Assembly: GCF_022788695.1 (NCBI RefSeq)
Contig: NZ_CP085154.1
Location: 3,224,001 to 3,288,000, forward strand
Reading direction: 5' to 3'
Length of the DNA: 64,000 nucleotides
DNA from: Pseudosulfitobacter sp. DSM 107133
GTDB lineage: Bacteria; Pseudomonadota; Alphaproteobacteria; Rhodobacterales; Rhodobacteraceae
Part shown: positions 41,601 through 52,167 of the stretch, in pieces
Layout: every line of letters starts with the position of its first letter
Position numbering within the stretch: position 1 is the stretch's first letter
Notes under the pieces: generated by a model
Told to the model about the DNA's origin: nothing
Seen by the model: only the letters and a program-made list of their open reading frames with translations
The model's database searches: none
Translations under genes and position numbers: made by a program

Positions 41601-42629
41601 ATGCCCGACATCACCATCCGCGGCGCCGGTATCTTCGGCCTCGCCACTGCATGGGTCTGCGCCCAAAAAGGCGCGACTGTGCGCATCATCGACCCGAACG
41701 GCCCGGCTGCCGGCGCGTCGGGGGGCATTGTCGGCGCGCTGGCCCCGCATGTGCCGGAAAACTGGAACCCCAAGAAACAGTTTCAGCTGGAAAGCCTGCT
41801 GATGGCCGACAGCTTTTGGCGTGGCGTGTCGGACGCGGGCGGGCGGCATTCGGGTTATATCCGGTCTGGTCGTTTGCAACCGGTGGCAGATAGCCGCGCG
41901 CTGGCGCTGGCACAGGCACGGATCGAAACCGCGCGCGACCTGTGGCAGGGACAGGCGGAATGGGCCCTGCGACCGGCCTCGGGTGGCCCGTGGGCGCCGG
42001 ACAGCCCGACCGGACAGCTGATCTTTGACAATCTCAGCGCCCATTTACATCCGGCACAGGCTTGCGCAGCACTGGTTGCCGCGCTGGACTCACGCGGGAT
42101 ATCGGTGGAAACGGACGGCCCCGAAGGCGGCCCGACCCTATGGGCAACCGGCATCGCGGGGCTGCAAGATCTGAACAAAACAGCGCCCCGGCCGATGGGG
42201 GCAGGCGTAAAGGGTCAGGCCGCGCTGCTGCAATACGACATGGCCGGCGCGCCACAGCTTTACGCCGAAGGGCTGCACATCATTCCGCACGCCGATGGCA
42301 CCACCGCCATCGGGTCGACGTCGGAAAACCAATACGACCACCTGCAACCCGACGACCAACTGGACAACATTATTGCCCGCGCCCGCGCCGCCGTGCCTGC
42401 ACTGGAATATGCGCCGGTCATTCAACGCTGGGCCGGCGTGCGCCCCCGCGCGCGCTCGCGTGCGCCGATGTTGGGGGCCTGGCCGGACCGCCCCCACCAC
42501 TTTATCGCAAACGGCGGCTTCAAGATCGGTTTTGGCATGGCCCCCAAAGTGGCCGAAACAATGGCCGCGCTGATCCTGGAAAGCGACAACACCATCCCGA
42601 CCGGCTTCGAGGTGCAAGCTTCGCAATAG
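41601..42629 (+). CDS. FAD-dependent oxidoreductase, probable MnmC FAD-domain protein
   Basis: A 342-residue DAO-family flavoprotein. The ATG at 41601 is chosen because MPDITIRGAGIFGLATAWVCAQKG opens the FAD fold. GPAAGASGGIVGALAPHVPENWN resembles the GASGNxxGxLxP loop of the MnmC FAD domain, and the C-terminus has GGFKIGFGMAPKVAETM. The divergent neighbour mnmD supports a role in removing the carboxymethyl group from cmnm5 uridine in tRNA. A glycine-oxidase-like enzyme (ThiO) is the main alternative. Confidence 0.75.
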   Translation: MPDITIRGAGIFGLATAWVCAQKGATVRIIDPNGPAAGASGGIVGALAPHVPENWNPKKQFQLESLLMADSFWRGVSDAGGRHSGYIRSGRLQPVADSRALALAQARIETARDLWQGQAEWALRPASGGPWAPDSPTGQLIFDNLSAHLHPAQACAALVAALDSRGISVETDGPEGGPTLWATGIAGLQDLNKTAPRPMGAGVKGQAALLQYDMAGAPQLYAEGLHIIPHADGTTAIGSTSENQYDHLQPDDQLDNIIARARAAVPALEYAPVIQRWAGVRPRARSRAPMLGAWPDRPHHFIANGGFKIGFGMAPKVAETMAALILESDNTIPTGFEVQASQ

Positions 42630-42799
42630 GGCAGGCGCGCCGCGCATCGCAGACAAAGGCAAAATGGCAAAGGTCATGCTGCAACTGCACGGACGGCGTC
42701 AATTGCATAGCAGCCATGCAATCACATTCGATACGTCCACTTGCACATATGCGTCATCTGTTTCACGCTCCGGACTCTCACGGTACGAAAGCCTTTTTG

Positions 42800-43201
42800 A
42801 TGAAACACCCTGAAATAGCCAGCCTCGACCACCTTGTTCTGACCGTTGGTGATCTGGAAGAAACGCTCGCCTTTTACTCGGACATCCTTGGAATGAAAGT
42901 CGAAAGATTCACCGCCGTAGACGGATCAAAGCGCCATGCATTGAAATTCGGCAGCCAAAAAATCAACGTCCACCGATGGGGTGCGGAATACGACCCAAAG
43001 GCCGCCTACCCTGGCCCCGGCACAACCGATATGTGCCTGCTTTCGGACACGCCGCTGGAAGAGTGGCAAGCCCATCTCGCGGCCAATAACATCACGATCG
43101 AAGAGGGGCCCGTCAGCCGGACGGGGGCAACGGGCCCGCTGCTATCGCTTTACATCCGCGACCCTGACGGCAACTTGCTTGAGGTCAGCACCCGCGCCTA
43201 G
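42800..43201 (+). CDS. VOC family (glyoxalase/dioxygenase-fold) protein
   Basis: A 133-residue vicinal-oxygen-chelate protein. It begins MKHPEIASLDHLVLTVGDLEE with the first metal-binding His in LDHLVLTV; the paired motif is FYSDILGMKVERF, and the C-terminal metal Glu is in DPDGNLLEVSTR. Such proteins act as dimers; members include glyoxalases and fosfomycin-resistance enzymes, and the substrate here is unknown. The start at 42800 has a weak ribosome site; an in-frame ATG at 42749 is possible. Its stop overlaps that of the convergent FMN reductase in CTAG. Confidence 0.82.
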   Translation: MKHPEIASLDHLVLTVGDLEETLAFYSDILGMKVERFTAVDGSKRHALKFGSQKINVHRWGAEYDPKAAYPGPGTTDMCLLSDTPLEEWQAHLAANNITIEEGPVSRTGATGPLLSLYIRDPDGNLLEVSTRA

Positions 43202-43740
43202 CAGTTTGTCTCGGCGCGCAATTGCTGCATGAGCTGACCCAGTTCCCTTAGGTAAATTTCGCCGGTCAGCCGGCCTTGATCGTCAAATTGGGTCGCGCAA
43301 CTGGCGACGTGAATTTCCGGCCCCTGCAAGATGCGCGGGCGGAAAGGCACCATGAAACTGCGCAAGATCAACTGCGCCCGCTCGCCGCCTGCACGGCCCG
43401 CAGCGGCAGACATTACGGCAACAGGCTTGCCCGCCCAGCAGTTGCCTTCGCAACGGCTGATCCAGTCCAGCGCATTCTTCAAAACGCCCGACGGACCCTT
43501 GTTGTATTCGGTCGTCGAAATCACCACGGCGTCGGCATCAGCGATCTGACGTTCAACAGCCTGCACGTTTTCCGGCACGCCGTTGGCATCCTCTTCGTCG
43601 CCGTCATACAGCGAAAACCGCAGGTCCGCTTCCGAAAAGCTGCATTCCCCAAACAGGCGCGCCGCCTCGCGGATCAATTTGCTGTTGCAGGATTGCGCAC
43701 GCAGCGATCCGGAAAGTCCCAATAGTCTTGGCGTGGTCAT
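43198..43740 (-). CDS. NADPH-dependent FMN reductase family protein
   Basis: A 180-residue flavodoxin-fold reductase. The phosphate-binding start is LLGLSGSLRAQSCNSKLIREA, followed by VISTTEYNKGPSGVLKNALDWISR and the KPVAVMSAAAGRAGGERAQ segment, as in the ArsH/SsuE/chromate reductase group. It would reduce FMN or quinones in the cytoplasm. The ATG is preceded by GGAGGCG. It stands alone between the convergent VOC gene and the terminator of the OmpA-type gene. Confidence 0.88.
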   Translation of the reverse strand: MTTPRLLGLSGSLRAQSCNSKLIREAARLFGECSFSEADLRFSLYDGDEEDANGVPENVQAVERQIADADAVVISTTEYNKGPSGVLKNALDWISRCEGNCWAGKPVAVMSAAAGRAGGERAQLILRSFMVPFRPRILQGPEIHVASCATQFDDQGRLTGEIYLRELGQLMQQLRAETNC

Positions 43741-43795
43741 GTCGCCTCCTTTTCAATGACTTCCGCCAAAAGATGTGGCGGGTCAGTGCAATAGC

Positions 43796-43825
43796 AAGAG
43801 GGCGCAGCATTGCCACGCCCTCTTT
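43796..43825 (-). terminator. Terminator downstream of the OmpA-type lipoprotein gene
   Basis: A perfect 9-bp stem (AAGAGGGCG with CGCCCTCTT) with an 11-base loop lies 27 bases after the stop of the minus-strand OmpA-type gene. Confidence 0.65.
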
Positions 43826-43851
43826 CGTTATACATCATGATGCAGGTCGCA

Positions 43852-44520
43852 TCAGGCGTTGGGCAAAATCACGATCTCTACGCGACGGTTCTGCGCCTTG
43901 CCTGCGGCATTCAGGTTGGTGGCGACGGGTTGCGATTCGCCGCGGCCAAAGGCCTGGATACGCGAATAGGGCACGCCGTTCTGCATCAACACATCAGCCA
44001 CGGCATTCGCACGCCGTTCGCTCAGCTGTTGGTTATAGGCCGCGTCACCATCGCTGTCGGTATGTCCGACCACCTGAACGGTGCTGCCCGGATAGCGTTG
44101 CAGGCTGGCGGCCACCGAGGCCAGATCGTCGCGCAGGCCCTGGCGGACGGCAAAGCTGTCAGTTGCAAACAGGATATCCTGCGGCAGGGTCACAATCAGA
44201 CGGTCACCCGTGTTGGTGATCTGCACGTTGTTGTCCAGCGACTGGCGCAACTCGGCTTCTTGCTTGTCCAGACTATAGCCGACCCCCGCGCCCACAGCGC
44301 CGCCCAGGACGGCACCGATCAGCGCACCGTCGCCACGGTCGCCGTCATCACTGACAGCGGCGCCCAGCAATGCGCCCGCAGCCGCACCCGCAAGGGCACC
44401 GGACTTGGTGTTGCGTTTGGGGTCATTTGGGTTGCCACCCAACTGGCCCGGAGCGGTACAGGCTGTCAGCGCCATGCTGCCCATCAGGACCGCTGCAATG
44501 GAAATTTTCGAAAACGTCAT
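43852..44520 (-). CDS. OmpA-family lipoprotein with glycine zipper
   Basis: A 222-residue outer-membrane protein. The start at 44520 opens a lipoprotein signal (MTFSKISIAAVLMGSMALTAC). A glycine-zipper stretch (GALAGAAAGALLGAAVSDD, LIGAVLGGAVGAGVGYSLD) is followed by a C-terminal OmpA peptidoglycan-binding domain with VVGHTDSDGDAAYNQQLSERRANAV and RGESQPVATN, ending RRVEIVILP. It resembles YiaD/Pal-like proteins that link the outer membrane to the cell wall. It is transcribed alone. Confidence 0.9.
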   Translation of the reverse strand: MTFSKISIAAVLMGSMALTACTAPGQLGGNPNDPKRNTKSGALAGAAAGALLGAAVSDDGDRGDGALIGAVLGGAVGAGVGYSLDKQEAELRQSLDNNVQITNTGDRLIVTLPQDILFATDSFAVRQGLRDDLASVAASLQRYPGSTVQVVGHTDSDGDAAYNQQLSERRANAVADVLMQNGVPYSRIQAFGRGESQPVATNLNAAGKAQNRRVEIVILPNA

Positions 44521-44666
44521 ATCATACTGCCTTGGTTGGGCCCCGTTCGGGCAGGGCATGTTTTGATCAACGTTCTCATATATAGGCTTGTTCCCTACAA
44601 AAATAAGGGAAGTTCAAACTCGGCAAGAACCCGCCTGCTTCTCTGGTTCCAATAATCCCGGGGGAC

Positions 44667-44700
44667 GACGCGCAAGCGGCGGGGGGCTGGCCCCCGCGTC
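44667..44700. terminator. GC-rich hairpin after the ada-like gene
   Basis: CGGGGG/CCCCCG (44680-44696) within an outer GACGCG/CGCGTC pairing lies 20 bases beyond the stop of the minus-strand ada-like gene. No T-run follows, so it may be a Rho-dependent or structural element. Confidence 0.4.
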
Positions 44701-44719
44701 GGCCCGCCACTTTCGCAAT

Positions 44720-45574
44720 TCAAGCTTCGGCGCGGGCCGATTCATAGGCCAGCATCGCCCGTTTCACCGGCAAGCCCCAGTGATAACCACCCAACCCGCC
44801 CGATTTACGCAGCGCACGGTGGCAGGGGATCAGCCAGCTGACCGGATTGCGCCCCACGGCGGTGCCCACAGCGCGCACCGCACGCGGGCTGCCAATGCTT
44901 TGGGCAATTTCGGAATATGTCGTGACATGGCCCGAGGGGATGCGCAGCAACGCTTCCCACACCTTGATCTGGAACGGCGCACCGATCAGGTACAGCGGCG
45001 CGGTTTCCAGTTTCGCATCCGCCGCGCCAAAGGCCGCAAGCGCCCAGGGGCGCAGACGCATCGGGTCTTCGACAAAACGGGCGGCGGGCCAGCGCGCAAC
45101 CAGATCCTCCAGGGCTGCGGCTTCGCCTGTTTCTGCCGCGAAACCCATGCCGCAAATGCCCTTGTCAGTGCCCATGACCACGGCGGGGCCAAAGGGGCTT
45201 TCGAACCAGCCCCAGTATATCGTCAGCCCCGCGCCGCCCTTGGCATAGTCACCCGGGCTCATCGCCTCCCAGCGCAAGAACAGGTCATGCAACCGCCCGC
45301 CACCCGACAGGCCGGCGGCAAGGGCGGTCTCCAGCGTGGTGAACCGTTCTGCCAGAAGCGCCTTGGCATGTCCCAGCGCCAGATATTGCTGATAACGCTT
45401 GGGCGACACGCCCACCCAGCGGCTAAAGACCCGCTGAAAATGGGCCGGGCTCATGCCCATTTCGCGCGCCAGATCGTCCAGCGTCAGGTTGTTGCCCTTG
45501 TCATCCACCAGTTCGATCGCGCGCCGCACGATATTATAATGGTAACCTGTGTCGGTTTCTGTGTGCTGTTCCAT
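44720..45574 (-). CDS. AraC-type HTH fused to O6-methylguanine-DNA methyltransferase (Ada-like, no N-terminal zinc domain)
   Basis: A 284-residue protein. Residues about 10-100 form an AraC helix-turn-helix region (NLTLDDLAREMGMSPAHFQRVFSRWVGVSPKRY) and residues about 110-280 a methyltransferase domain with FQIKVWEALLRIPSGHVTTYSEIA and the acceptor Cys in SWLIPCHRALRKSGGLGGYHWG. The N-terminal Ada zinc/phosphotriester domain of full-length Ada is absent, so methyl-phosphotriester sensing is not expected. It should repair O6-alkylguanine; whether it still regulates genes is uncertain. Confidence 0.9.
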   Translation of the reverse strand: MEQHTETDTGYHYNIVRRAIELVDDKGNNLTLDDLAREMGMSPAHFQRVFSRWVGVSPKRYQQYLALGHAKALLAERFTTLETALAAGLSGGGRLHDLFLRWEAMSPGDYAKGGAGLTIYWGWFESPFGPAVVMGTDKGICGMGFAAETGEAAALEDLVARWPAARFVEDPMRLRPWALAAFGAADAKLETAPLYLIGAPFQIKVWEALLRIPSGHVTTYSEIAQSIGSPRAVRAVGTAVGRNPVSWLIPCHRALRKSGGLGGYHWGLPVKRAMLAYESARAEA

Positions 45575-45625
45575 GACCCAAATCTAACGCGAGATCCGCG
45601 CCACAGCGACCCGAAAGCTGCGCAA

Positions 45626-46303
45626 TCAAATTCTCTTTTGCGGTGTATCACGGCGGTGTTCCGGCAGATCCTTGCCCAAATCCTGAGCGATCAACGCCCC
45701 CGCTTCGGCCAGCGTCAGGATCGGCCGCGCCGCGATCATGGGGGCTTTGCCCAGCGCGGCGGCCAACATCGGGTCGTGAATGGTCGAAATGACGTTCAGG
45801 TCGGCAATGAACAGCGACCCGACCCACATCGCCTCGACATTCAGCAGCTCGTGCTGCTGCATCAAGATTTGTGTGTAGACAAATACCGAATCCCCCGGAC
45901 GACGCAGCGGCATCTGCTGGGCCATCGCAGCCCCCGGCACCAGCACTTCATTTGATCCATAGTGCAATTCGGCCCGCCACGACTGGTACAGCACCAGCGA
46001 ATTCGGTGACAGCCGCACATGATGCACCGGCACGCCCCGACCAAACGATTCAGGCGGCAAGACCACAGGGGCAATTTCGGGATGCCGGTTCAGGTCCGAG
46101 CGCAACAAACGGATCCGGTTGATCCGCAAGATGGGTTGCAGGCCGTGATCGCGCGTGACCAACATGTGCTGGCTGTCCAGCCATTCGACAGGCACCTCGC
46201 CCTCTTCGGTCAGCACCATCGTTCCGGGACCAAAGCTGGTTAACACCGCCGCGTCCCGCGATATGTCCGTTCTGTTCGCGTCTGGCCCTGTCGTTGCACG
46301 CAT
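45626..46303 (-). CDS. Degenerate Hint-domain protein
   Basis: A 225-residue protein related to the Hint_2 domain. The start at 46303 follows AGAGGA/GGAAAG. The Hint beginning is VLTSFGPGTMVLTEEGEVPVEWL, with Ser where the domain encoded at 27145 has Cys, and the block that reads SPQHRLL in that protein reads SPNSLVL here, so the His is missing. Self-cleavage is therefore doubtful. It has no signal peptide, RTX repeats or partner domain. It is divergent from nth across 151 bases. Function unknown. Confidence 0.72.
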   Translation of the reverse strand: MRATTGPDANRTDISRDAAVLTSFGPGTMVLTEEGEVPVEWLDSQHMLVTRDHGLQPILRINRIRLLRSDLNRHPEIAPVVLPPESFGRGVPVHHVRLSPNSLVLYQSWRAELHYGSNEVLVPGAAMAQQMPLRRPGDSVFVYTQILMQQHELLNVEAMWVGSLFIADLNVISTIHDPMLAAALGKAPMIAARPILTLAEAGALIAQDLGKDLPEHRRDTPQKRI

Positions 46304-46454
46304 CTTTCCGGCGTCCTCTGTAACCTTCGACCCGCCGACGGATATCGCCCAATACTTAAAAGGACCTGACCAAAGGAACACGCACTAGATAGGATTGTCG
46401 GGATTTTCCGGTTGCGCGCTTGCCCGCCCGCGCCAAAACCCGCATAGGAGAACA

Positions 46455-47099
46455 ATGGTAAAACAGCTTGATTATCACACGATCTATCAGATCTTCGACC
46501 GCTTCCGTGATGCAGACCCCGAACCCAAGGGCGAGCTGGATCACACCAACGCCTATACGCTGGTGGTCGCCGTGGCGCTGAGTGCGCAGGCCACCGACGC
46601 GGGGGTCAACAAGGCCACGAAATCGCTGTTCGCGGTGGTGGACACGCCGCAAAAGATGCTGGACCTGGGGCTGGAAGGTCTGACCGAGCATATCAAGACC
46701 ATCGGCCTGTTCCGCCAAAAGGCCAAGAACGTGATGAAGCTCAGCCAGATTCTGGTGGACGACTATGGTGGCGTCGTGCCCTCGTCCCGCGCCGCGCTGC
46801 AATCGCTGCCGGGCGTCGGGCGCAAGACGGCCAACGTGGTGCTGAACATGTGGTGGAACTATCCCGCGCAGGCGGTCGATACGCACATTTTCCGTCTGGG
46901 CAACCGTTCGGGCATCGCCCCCGGCAAAACCGTGGACGCGGTTGAACGCGCCATCGAAGACAATATTCCCGCTGAATTCCAGCAACATGCACACCACTGG
47001 ATGATCCTGCACGGACGCTATCACTGCAAGGCCCGCAAGCCCCAGTGCCGCACCTGTATCATCCGCGATCTCTGCCAATTCGAGGACAAGACCCAATGA
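46455..47099 (+). CDS. nth: Endonuclease III
   Basis: A 214-residue bifunctional DNA glycosylase/AP lyase for oxidised pyrimidines. The start at 46455 follows ATAGGAG. The helix-hairpin-helix has the catalytic Lys in LPGVGRKTANVVLN and the catalytic Asp in AVDTHIFRLGNR; the 4Fe-4S ligands are CKARKPQCRTCIIRDLC. Length and order match the family. The stop overlaps the start of the PfkB gene by ATGA, giving an nth-PfkB-GNAT operon. Confidence 0.95.
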   Translation: MVKQLDYHTIYQIFDRFRDADPEPKGELDHTNAYTLVVAVALSAQATDAGVNKATKSLFAVVDTPQKMLDLGLEGLTEHIKTIGLFRQKAKNVMKLSQILVDDYGGVVPSSRAALQSLPGVGRKTANVVLNMWWNYPAQAVDTHIFRLGNRSGIAPGKTVDAVERAIEDNIPAEFQQHAHHWMILHGRYHCKARKPQCRTCIIRDLCQFEDKTQ

Positions 47100-48085
47100 C
47101 ACAATATGAACTTGTTGGCATCGGCAACGCCGTTGTCGATGTCATCTCGCATGCCGACGACCAGTTTCTGGGCAACATGGGCATCGAAAAAGGCATCATG
47201 CAGCTGATTGAACGCGACCGCGCCGAAGTGCTGTACGGCGCAATGAACGACCGCTTGCAGACCCCCGGCGGATCGGTGGCCAACACGCTTGCAGGCGTCG
47301 GTGCGCTGGGTATGAAGACCGCCTTTATCGGACGGGTGAACGATGACGTTCTGGGCCGGTTCTACGCCGACGCGATGACCGGTGTGGGCACCGAATTTGT
47401 CAACGCACCGGTTGCGGGCGGCGATCTGCCCACGTCACGCTCGATGATCTTTGTGTCGCCCGATGGCGAACGGTCGATGAACACCTATCTGGGCATCTCC
47501 ACCGATCTGGGCCCGGCCGATGTGCCCGACGCTGTCGCCTCGGCGGCCAAGATCATGTTCCTCGAAGGGTATCTGTTCGACAAGGACCATGGCAAACAGG
47601 CGTTCCTGCAAGCGTCGCGGCTGACCCGCGCGGCGGGGGGCATGTCGGGCATCGCCATTTCCGACCCCTTTTGTGTTGACCGCCACCGCGCCGATTTCCT
47701 GCGCATGATCGGCGAAGAACTGGACTATGTCATTGGCAACGAGGCCGAAATCAAGTCGCTGTTCGAAACCGACGACCTTGAAGCAGCCTTGGGCAAGACC
47801 GCCGCCATGTGCCCCACCGTGGTCTGCACCCGTTCGGGCGATGGCGTGACCCTGATCCGCAACAGCGAACGGGTGGACGTGCCGGTGACCAAGGTTGTGC
47901 CGGTCGATGCCACGGGTGCGGGCGACCAGTTTGCCGCCGGCTTCCTGTTTGGTCTCGCCTCGGGGCGCGATCTGGCCACCTGCGGGCGCATGGGCAACGC
48001 CTGTGCTGCCGAGGTTATCAGCCACATCGGTCCCCGCCCCGAAGCGGACATGATGGAGGTGTTCCGCAAGGAAGGTCTGGTCTGA
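47096..48085 (+). CDS. PfkB family kinase, adenosine kinase-like
   Basis: A 329-residue ribokinase-fold kinase. It starts MTQYELVGIGNAVVDVI and has PGGSVANTLAGVGALG near the N-terminus and the catalytic DATGAGDQFAAGFLFGLASG near the C-terminus. This pattern is typical of the adenosine-kinase-like proteins of alphaproteobacteria. It is translationally coupled to nth upstream (ATGA) and to a GNAT gene downstream (TGATG). Adenosine or a related nucleoside is the likely substrate. Confidence 0.88.
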   Translation: MTQYELVGIGNAVVDVISHADDQFLGNMGIEKGIMQLIERDRAEVLYGAMNDRLQTPGGSVANTLAGVGALGMKTAFIGRVNDDVLGRFYADAMTGVGTEFVNAPVAGGDLPTSRSMIFVSPDGERSMNTYLGISTDLGPADVPDAVASAAKIMFLEGYLFDKDHGKQAFLQASRLTRAAGGMSGIAISDPFCVDRHRADFLRMIGEELDYVIGNEAEIKSLFETDDLEAALGKTAAMCPTVVCTRSGDGVTLIRNSERVDVPVTKVVPVDATGAGDQFAAGFLFGLASGRDLATCGRMGNACAAEVISHIGPRPEADMMEVFRKEGLV

Positions 48086-48681
48086 TGCTGGAAAACGGAA
48101 TGCATGACGTACCGCTGGGCAAGATCGCCACAGTGGTCACGCATCTGGAAATGCGCGCGCGTGCCGACATCTCGGGGCGCACTGCCCCTCAGGGCTGGAC
48201 CCTGCGCCGCATGGAAAAGCCGGATCTGGACTGGTATCGCCGCATCTTTCAGGCGGTGGGTGAAGACTGGCTGTGGTTCTCGCGCCGTGGCCTGTCCGAC
48301 GATGCACTGGCCGCGATCATTCACAGCGACGATGTCGCCATCTGGACCCTATCCAAAGGCAGCACCGACGCCGCCCTGCTGGAACTGGATTTCCGCGTGT
48401 CAGGGGAATGCGAGCTGGCATTCTTCGGCGTTACCCCGGACCTGATCGGCCTTGGTGCAGGGCGTTACCTGATGGACGTCGCGATTGATCAGGCATGGGC
48501 GCGCGACATCAACCGCTTTCACGTCCACACCTGCACGCTGGACAGTCCGCAGGCGCTGGGGTTCTACCGCCGTGCAGGGTTTACGCCGATCCGCCAACAG
48601 GTCGAAATCGACGACGACCCGCGCGTGGCCAAAGGGTTTGACGACGCGCTGGCCCCGCATGTGCCGCTGTTGGCCCCTTAG
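48085..48681 (+). CDS. GNAT family N-acetyltransferase
   Basis: A 198-residue acetyltransferase whose ATG shares a base with the preceding stop (TGATG). The acetyl-CoA loop region is LIGLGAGRYLMDVAIDQAW, followed by VHTCTLDSPQALGFYRRAGFTPIRQQ, the usual GNAT end. Substrate unknown. It is the last gene of the nth-PfkB-GNAT operon and converges on rppH with a 2-base gap. Confidence 0.87.
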   Translation: MLENGMHDVPLGKIATVVTHLEMRARADISGRTAPQGWTLRRMEKPDLDWYRRIFQAVGEDWLWFSRRGLSDDALAAIIHSDDVAIWTLSKGSTDAALLELDFRVSGECELAFFGVTPDLIGLGAGRYLMDVAIDQAWARDINRFHVHTCTLDSPQALGFYRRAGFTPIRQQVEIDDDPRVAKGFDDALAPHVPLLAP

Positions 48682-48683
48682 GG

Positions 48684-49166
48684 TCACAGATAGGTTTCGA
48701 ATTCGGCCAACACGGCGGCGTAAACATCGCGCTTGAACGGCACGATGCCGTCCACCACCTGCGCGGGCGCGACCCACTTCCATGCGACAAATTCGGGATG
48801 CTCGGTGGCGATGTTCACATCCCCGTCCGCCCCTTTGAACCGCAGCAGGAACCACTTCTGCTCTTGCCCGCGATACTTGCCGCCCCAGATGTCCGGCACC
48901 ACATCGTGCGGCAGATCATAGGGCAACCAGCCCGCTGTTTCAGCCTCGACCTCGACCAATGACGACGGGATGCCGGTCTCTTCCTCCAGTTCGCGCAGGG
49001 CGGCTGCTCGGGCATCCTCGCCCTTGTCCACGCCACCCTGTGGCATCTGCCAGAATTCACGGAACCGGTCATGACGCTGCCCGACCCAGACCTGCCCCGC
49101 CGCATTGACCAGCATCACGCCCACATTGCGCCGGTATGGCAGCGCGTTAATCTCTTCCGGTGTCAT
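48684..49166 (-). CDS. rppH: RNA pyrophosphohydrolase (Nudix)
   Basis: A 160-residue Nudix hydrolase that removes pyrophosphate from mRNA 5' ends to start decay. It begins [20 protein letters not shown], has [28 protein letters not shown] (Nudix box [20 protein letters not shown]) and [28 protein letters not shown], all hallmarks of RppH. The ATG follows AGGAGAG. It is divergent from the FadH-like gene. Confidence 0.95.
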   Translation of the reverse strand: MTPEEINALPYRRNVGVMLVNAAGQVWVGQRHDRFREFWQMPQGGVDKGEDARAAALRELEEETGIPSSLVEVEAETAGWLPYDLPHDVVPDIWGGKYRGQEQKWFLLRFKGADGDVNIATEHPEFVAWKWVAPAQVVDGIVPFKRDVYAAVLAEFETYL

Positions 49167-49249
49167 CGTACTCTCCTGTCGTTTGGGCTGTGATATATTG
49201 CCTTACGCCGCGTTGCACATGACATTCCCGCCCAACTGGGGCGAAATAG

Positions 49250-51307
<2,058 letters not shown>

Positions 51308-51346
51308 GCCCCTTCTTTTGGCTGCAAATATCCTCGGGGGGAGTGT

Positions 51347-51367
51347 GAGGGGGCCGAAAGCCCCCTC
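51347..51367. terminator. Hairpin terminator after the FadH-like gene
   Basis: GAGGGGGC-CGAAA-GCCCCCTC is a perfect 8-bp stem 40 bases past the stop, between convergent genes. No T-run follows. Confidence 0.6.
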
Positions 51368-51372
51368 GCTGC

Positions 51373-51413
51373 GCCGCAAGGCGCAAACAAAAGAAACCGC
51401 CGCAAGGCGCAAA
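51373..51413. repeat. 15-bp direct repeat in an intergenic region
   Basis: GCCGCAAGGCGCAAA occurs at 51373-51387 and again at 51399-51413, with an 11-base spacer, just after the hairpin. Each copy can form a small GCC/GGC hairpin. Function unknown. Confidence 0.7.
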
Positions 51414-51428
51414 GCATCGCGTGCGCCG

Positions 51429-51791
51429 TCAGGCGCTCTGCTCCGATCCGCCATGCGCCGCGCGGCTGTCCTCGGGGGCCTCTGCGCGGTCAAACATCCC
51501 GTAATCCCGGATCACATGCGCCACACGCAAACGGTAGTCGGCAAAGACACCACCCCGCCCCTTGCTCTGCGCCCCGCGATGCGCGGTCAGCGTCCGCCAG
51601 CGTTCCACCGCTGCCTCGTCCTCGAAGAACGACAGCGACAACAGCTTGCCCGGCGTCGTCAGGCTCTCGAATCGCTCGACGCCCAGAAACCCCTCGACCT
51701 GATCCACCAGCGGACGCATCGCCGCCGCGATGTCCAGATAGGCGTCGCGCTTGCCCTCTGCGGGCTCAACTTCAAATATAACAGCAATCAT
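51429..51791 (-). CDS. Antibiotic biosynthesis monooxygenase (ABM)-domain protein
   Basis: A 120-residue dimeric alpha/beta-barrel protein. The ATG at 51791 overlaps the upstream NIPSNAP stop (ATGA) and begins [21 protein letters not shown]; the core continues [32 protein letters not shown], the usual ABM pattern. Members act on small aromatic or quinone-like molecules or are of unknown function. The C-terminal 30 residues ([23 protein letters not shown]) look disordered. Confidence 0.8.
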   Translation of the reverse strand: MIAVIFEVEPAEGKRDAYLDIAAAMRPLVDQVEGFLGVERFESLTTPGKLLSLSFFEDEAAVERWRTLTAHRGAQSKGRGGVFADYRLRVAHVIRDYGMFDRAEAPEDSRAAHGGSEQSA

Positions 51792-52093
51792 CCCGATACC
51801 TTTCTCAACCACGTCCTGTCCTCGCGCAGCAGAAACTTCTGCGACTGCGCAAAGGCATAGTTTTCCCGCCCCAGCGGGTCTTCGGCCAAACGTGCCCGAT
51901 AGGCTTCGTAGTCCGCCAGCGATTTCACATGATAAATGCCATAGGCCAGCGTGGACGACCCCTCATGCGGGGCGAAATACCCCACAAGGTCGGCACCACA
52001 GCGCGGGATCGCCTGCCCCCAGTTGCGGGCATATTGCGCAAAGGCATCGTGTTGCGTGGGGTCAATCTGATATCGGATTACACAGGTCAGCAT
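51788..52093 (-). CDS. NIPSNAP family protein
   Basis: A 101-residue dimeric alpha/beta-barrel protein of the NIPSNAP family. It begins [25 protein letters not shown], continues [24 protein letters not shown] and ends [14 protein letters not shown], the usual family outline. Biochemical role unknown. It is translationally coupled to the ABM-domain gene and divergent from an ArsR regulator, which probably controls the pair. Confidence 0.85.
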   Translation of the reverse strand: MLTCVIRYQIDPTQHDAFAQYARNWGQAIPRCGADLVGYFAPHEGSSTLAYGIYHVKSLADYEAYRARLAEDPLGRENYAFAQSQKFLLREDRTWLRKVSG

Positions 52094-52167
52094 CGGTCAT
52101 TCTCCTTCGGTTGCTCAGGCACTGATAGACGATTGCCGCACGCAAATGCTTCGACTAGCATCAAACT

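Noticed and set aside
43796..43825. Riboswitch-like structure before the FMN reductase gene
   Set aside because: It is a single simple hairpin placed as a terminator of the OmpA-type gene; no conserved FMN-aptamer features are visible.
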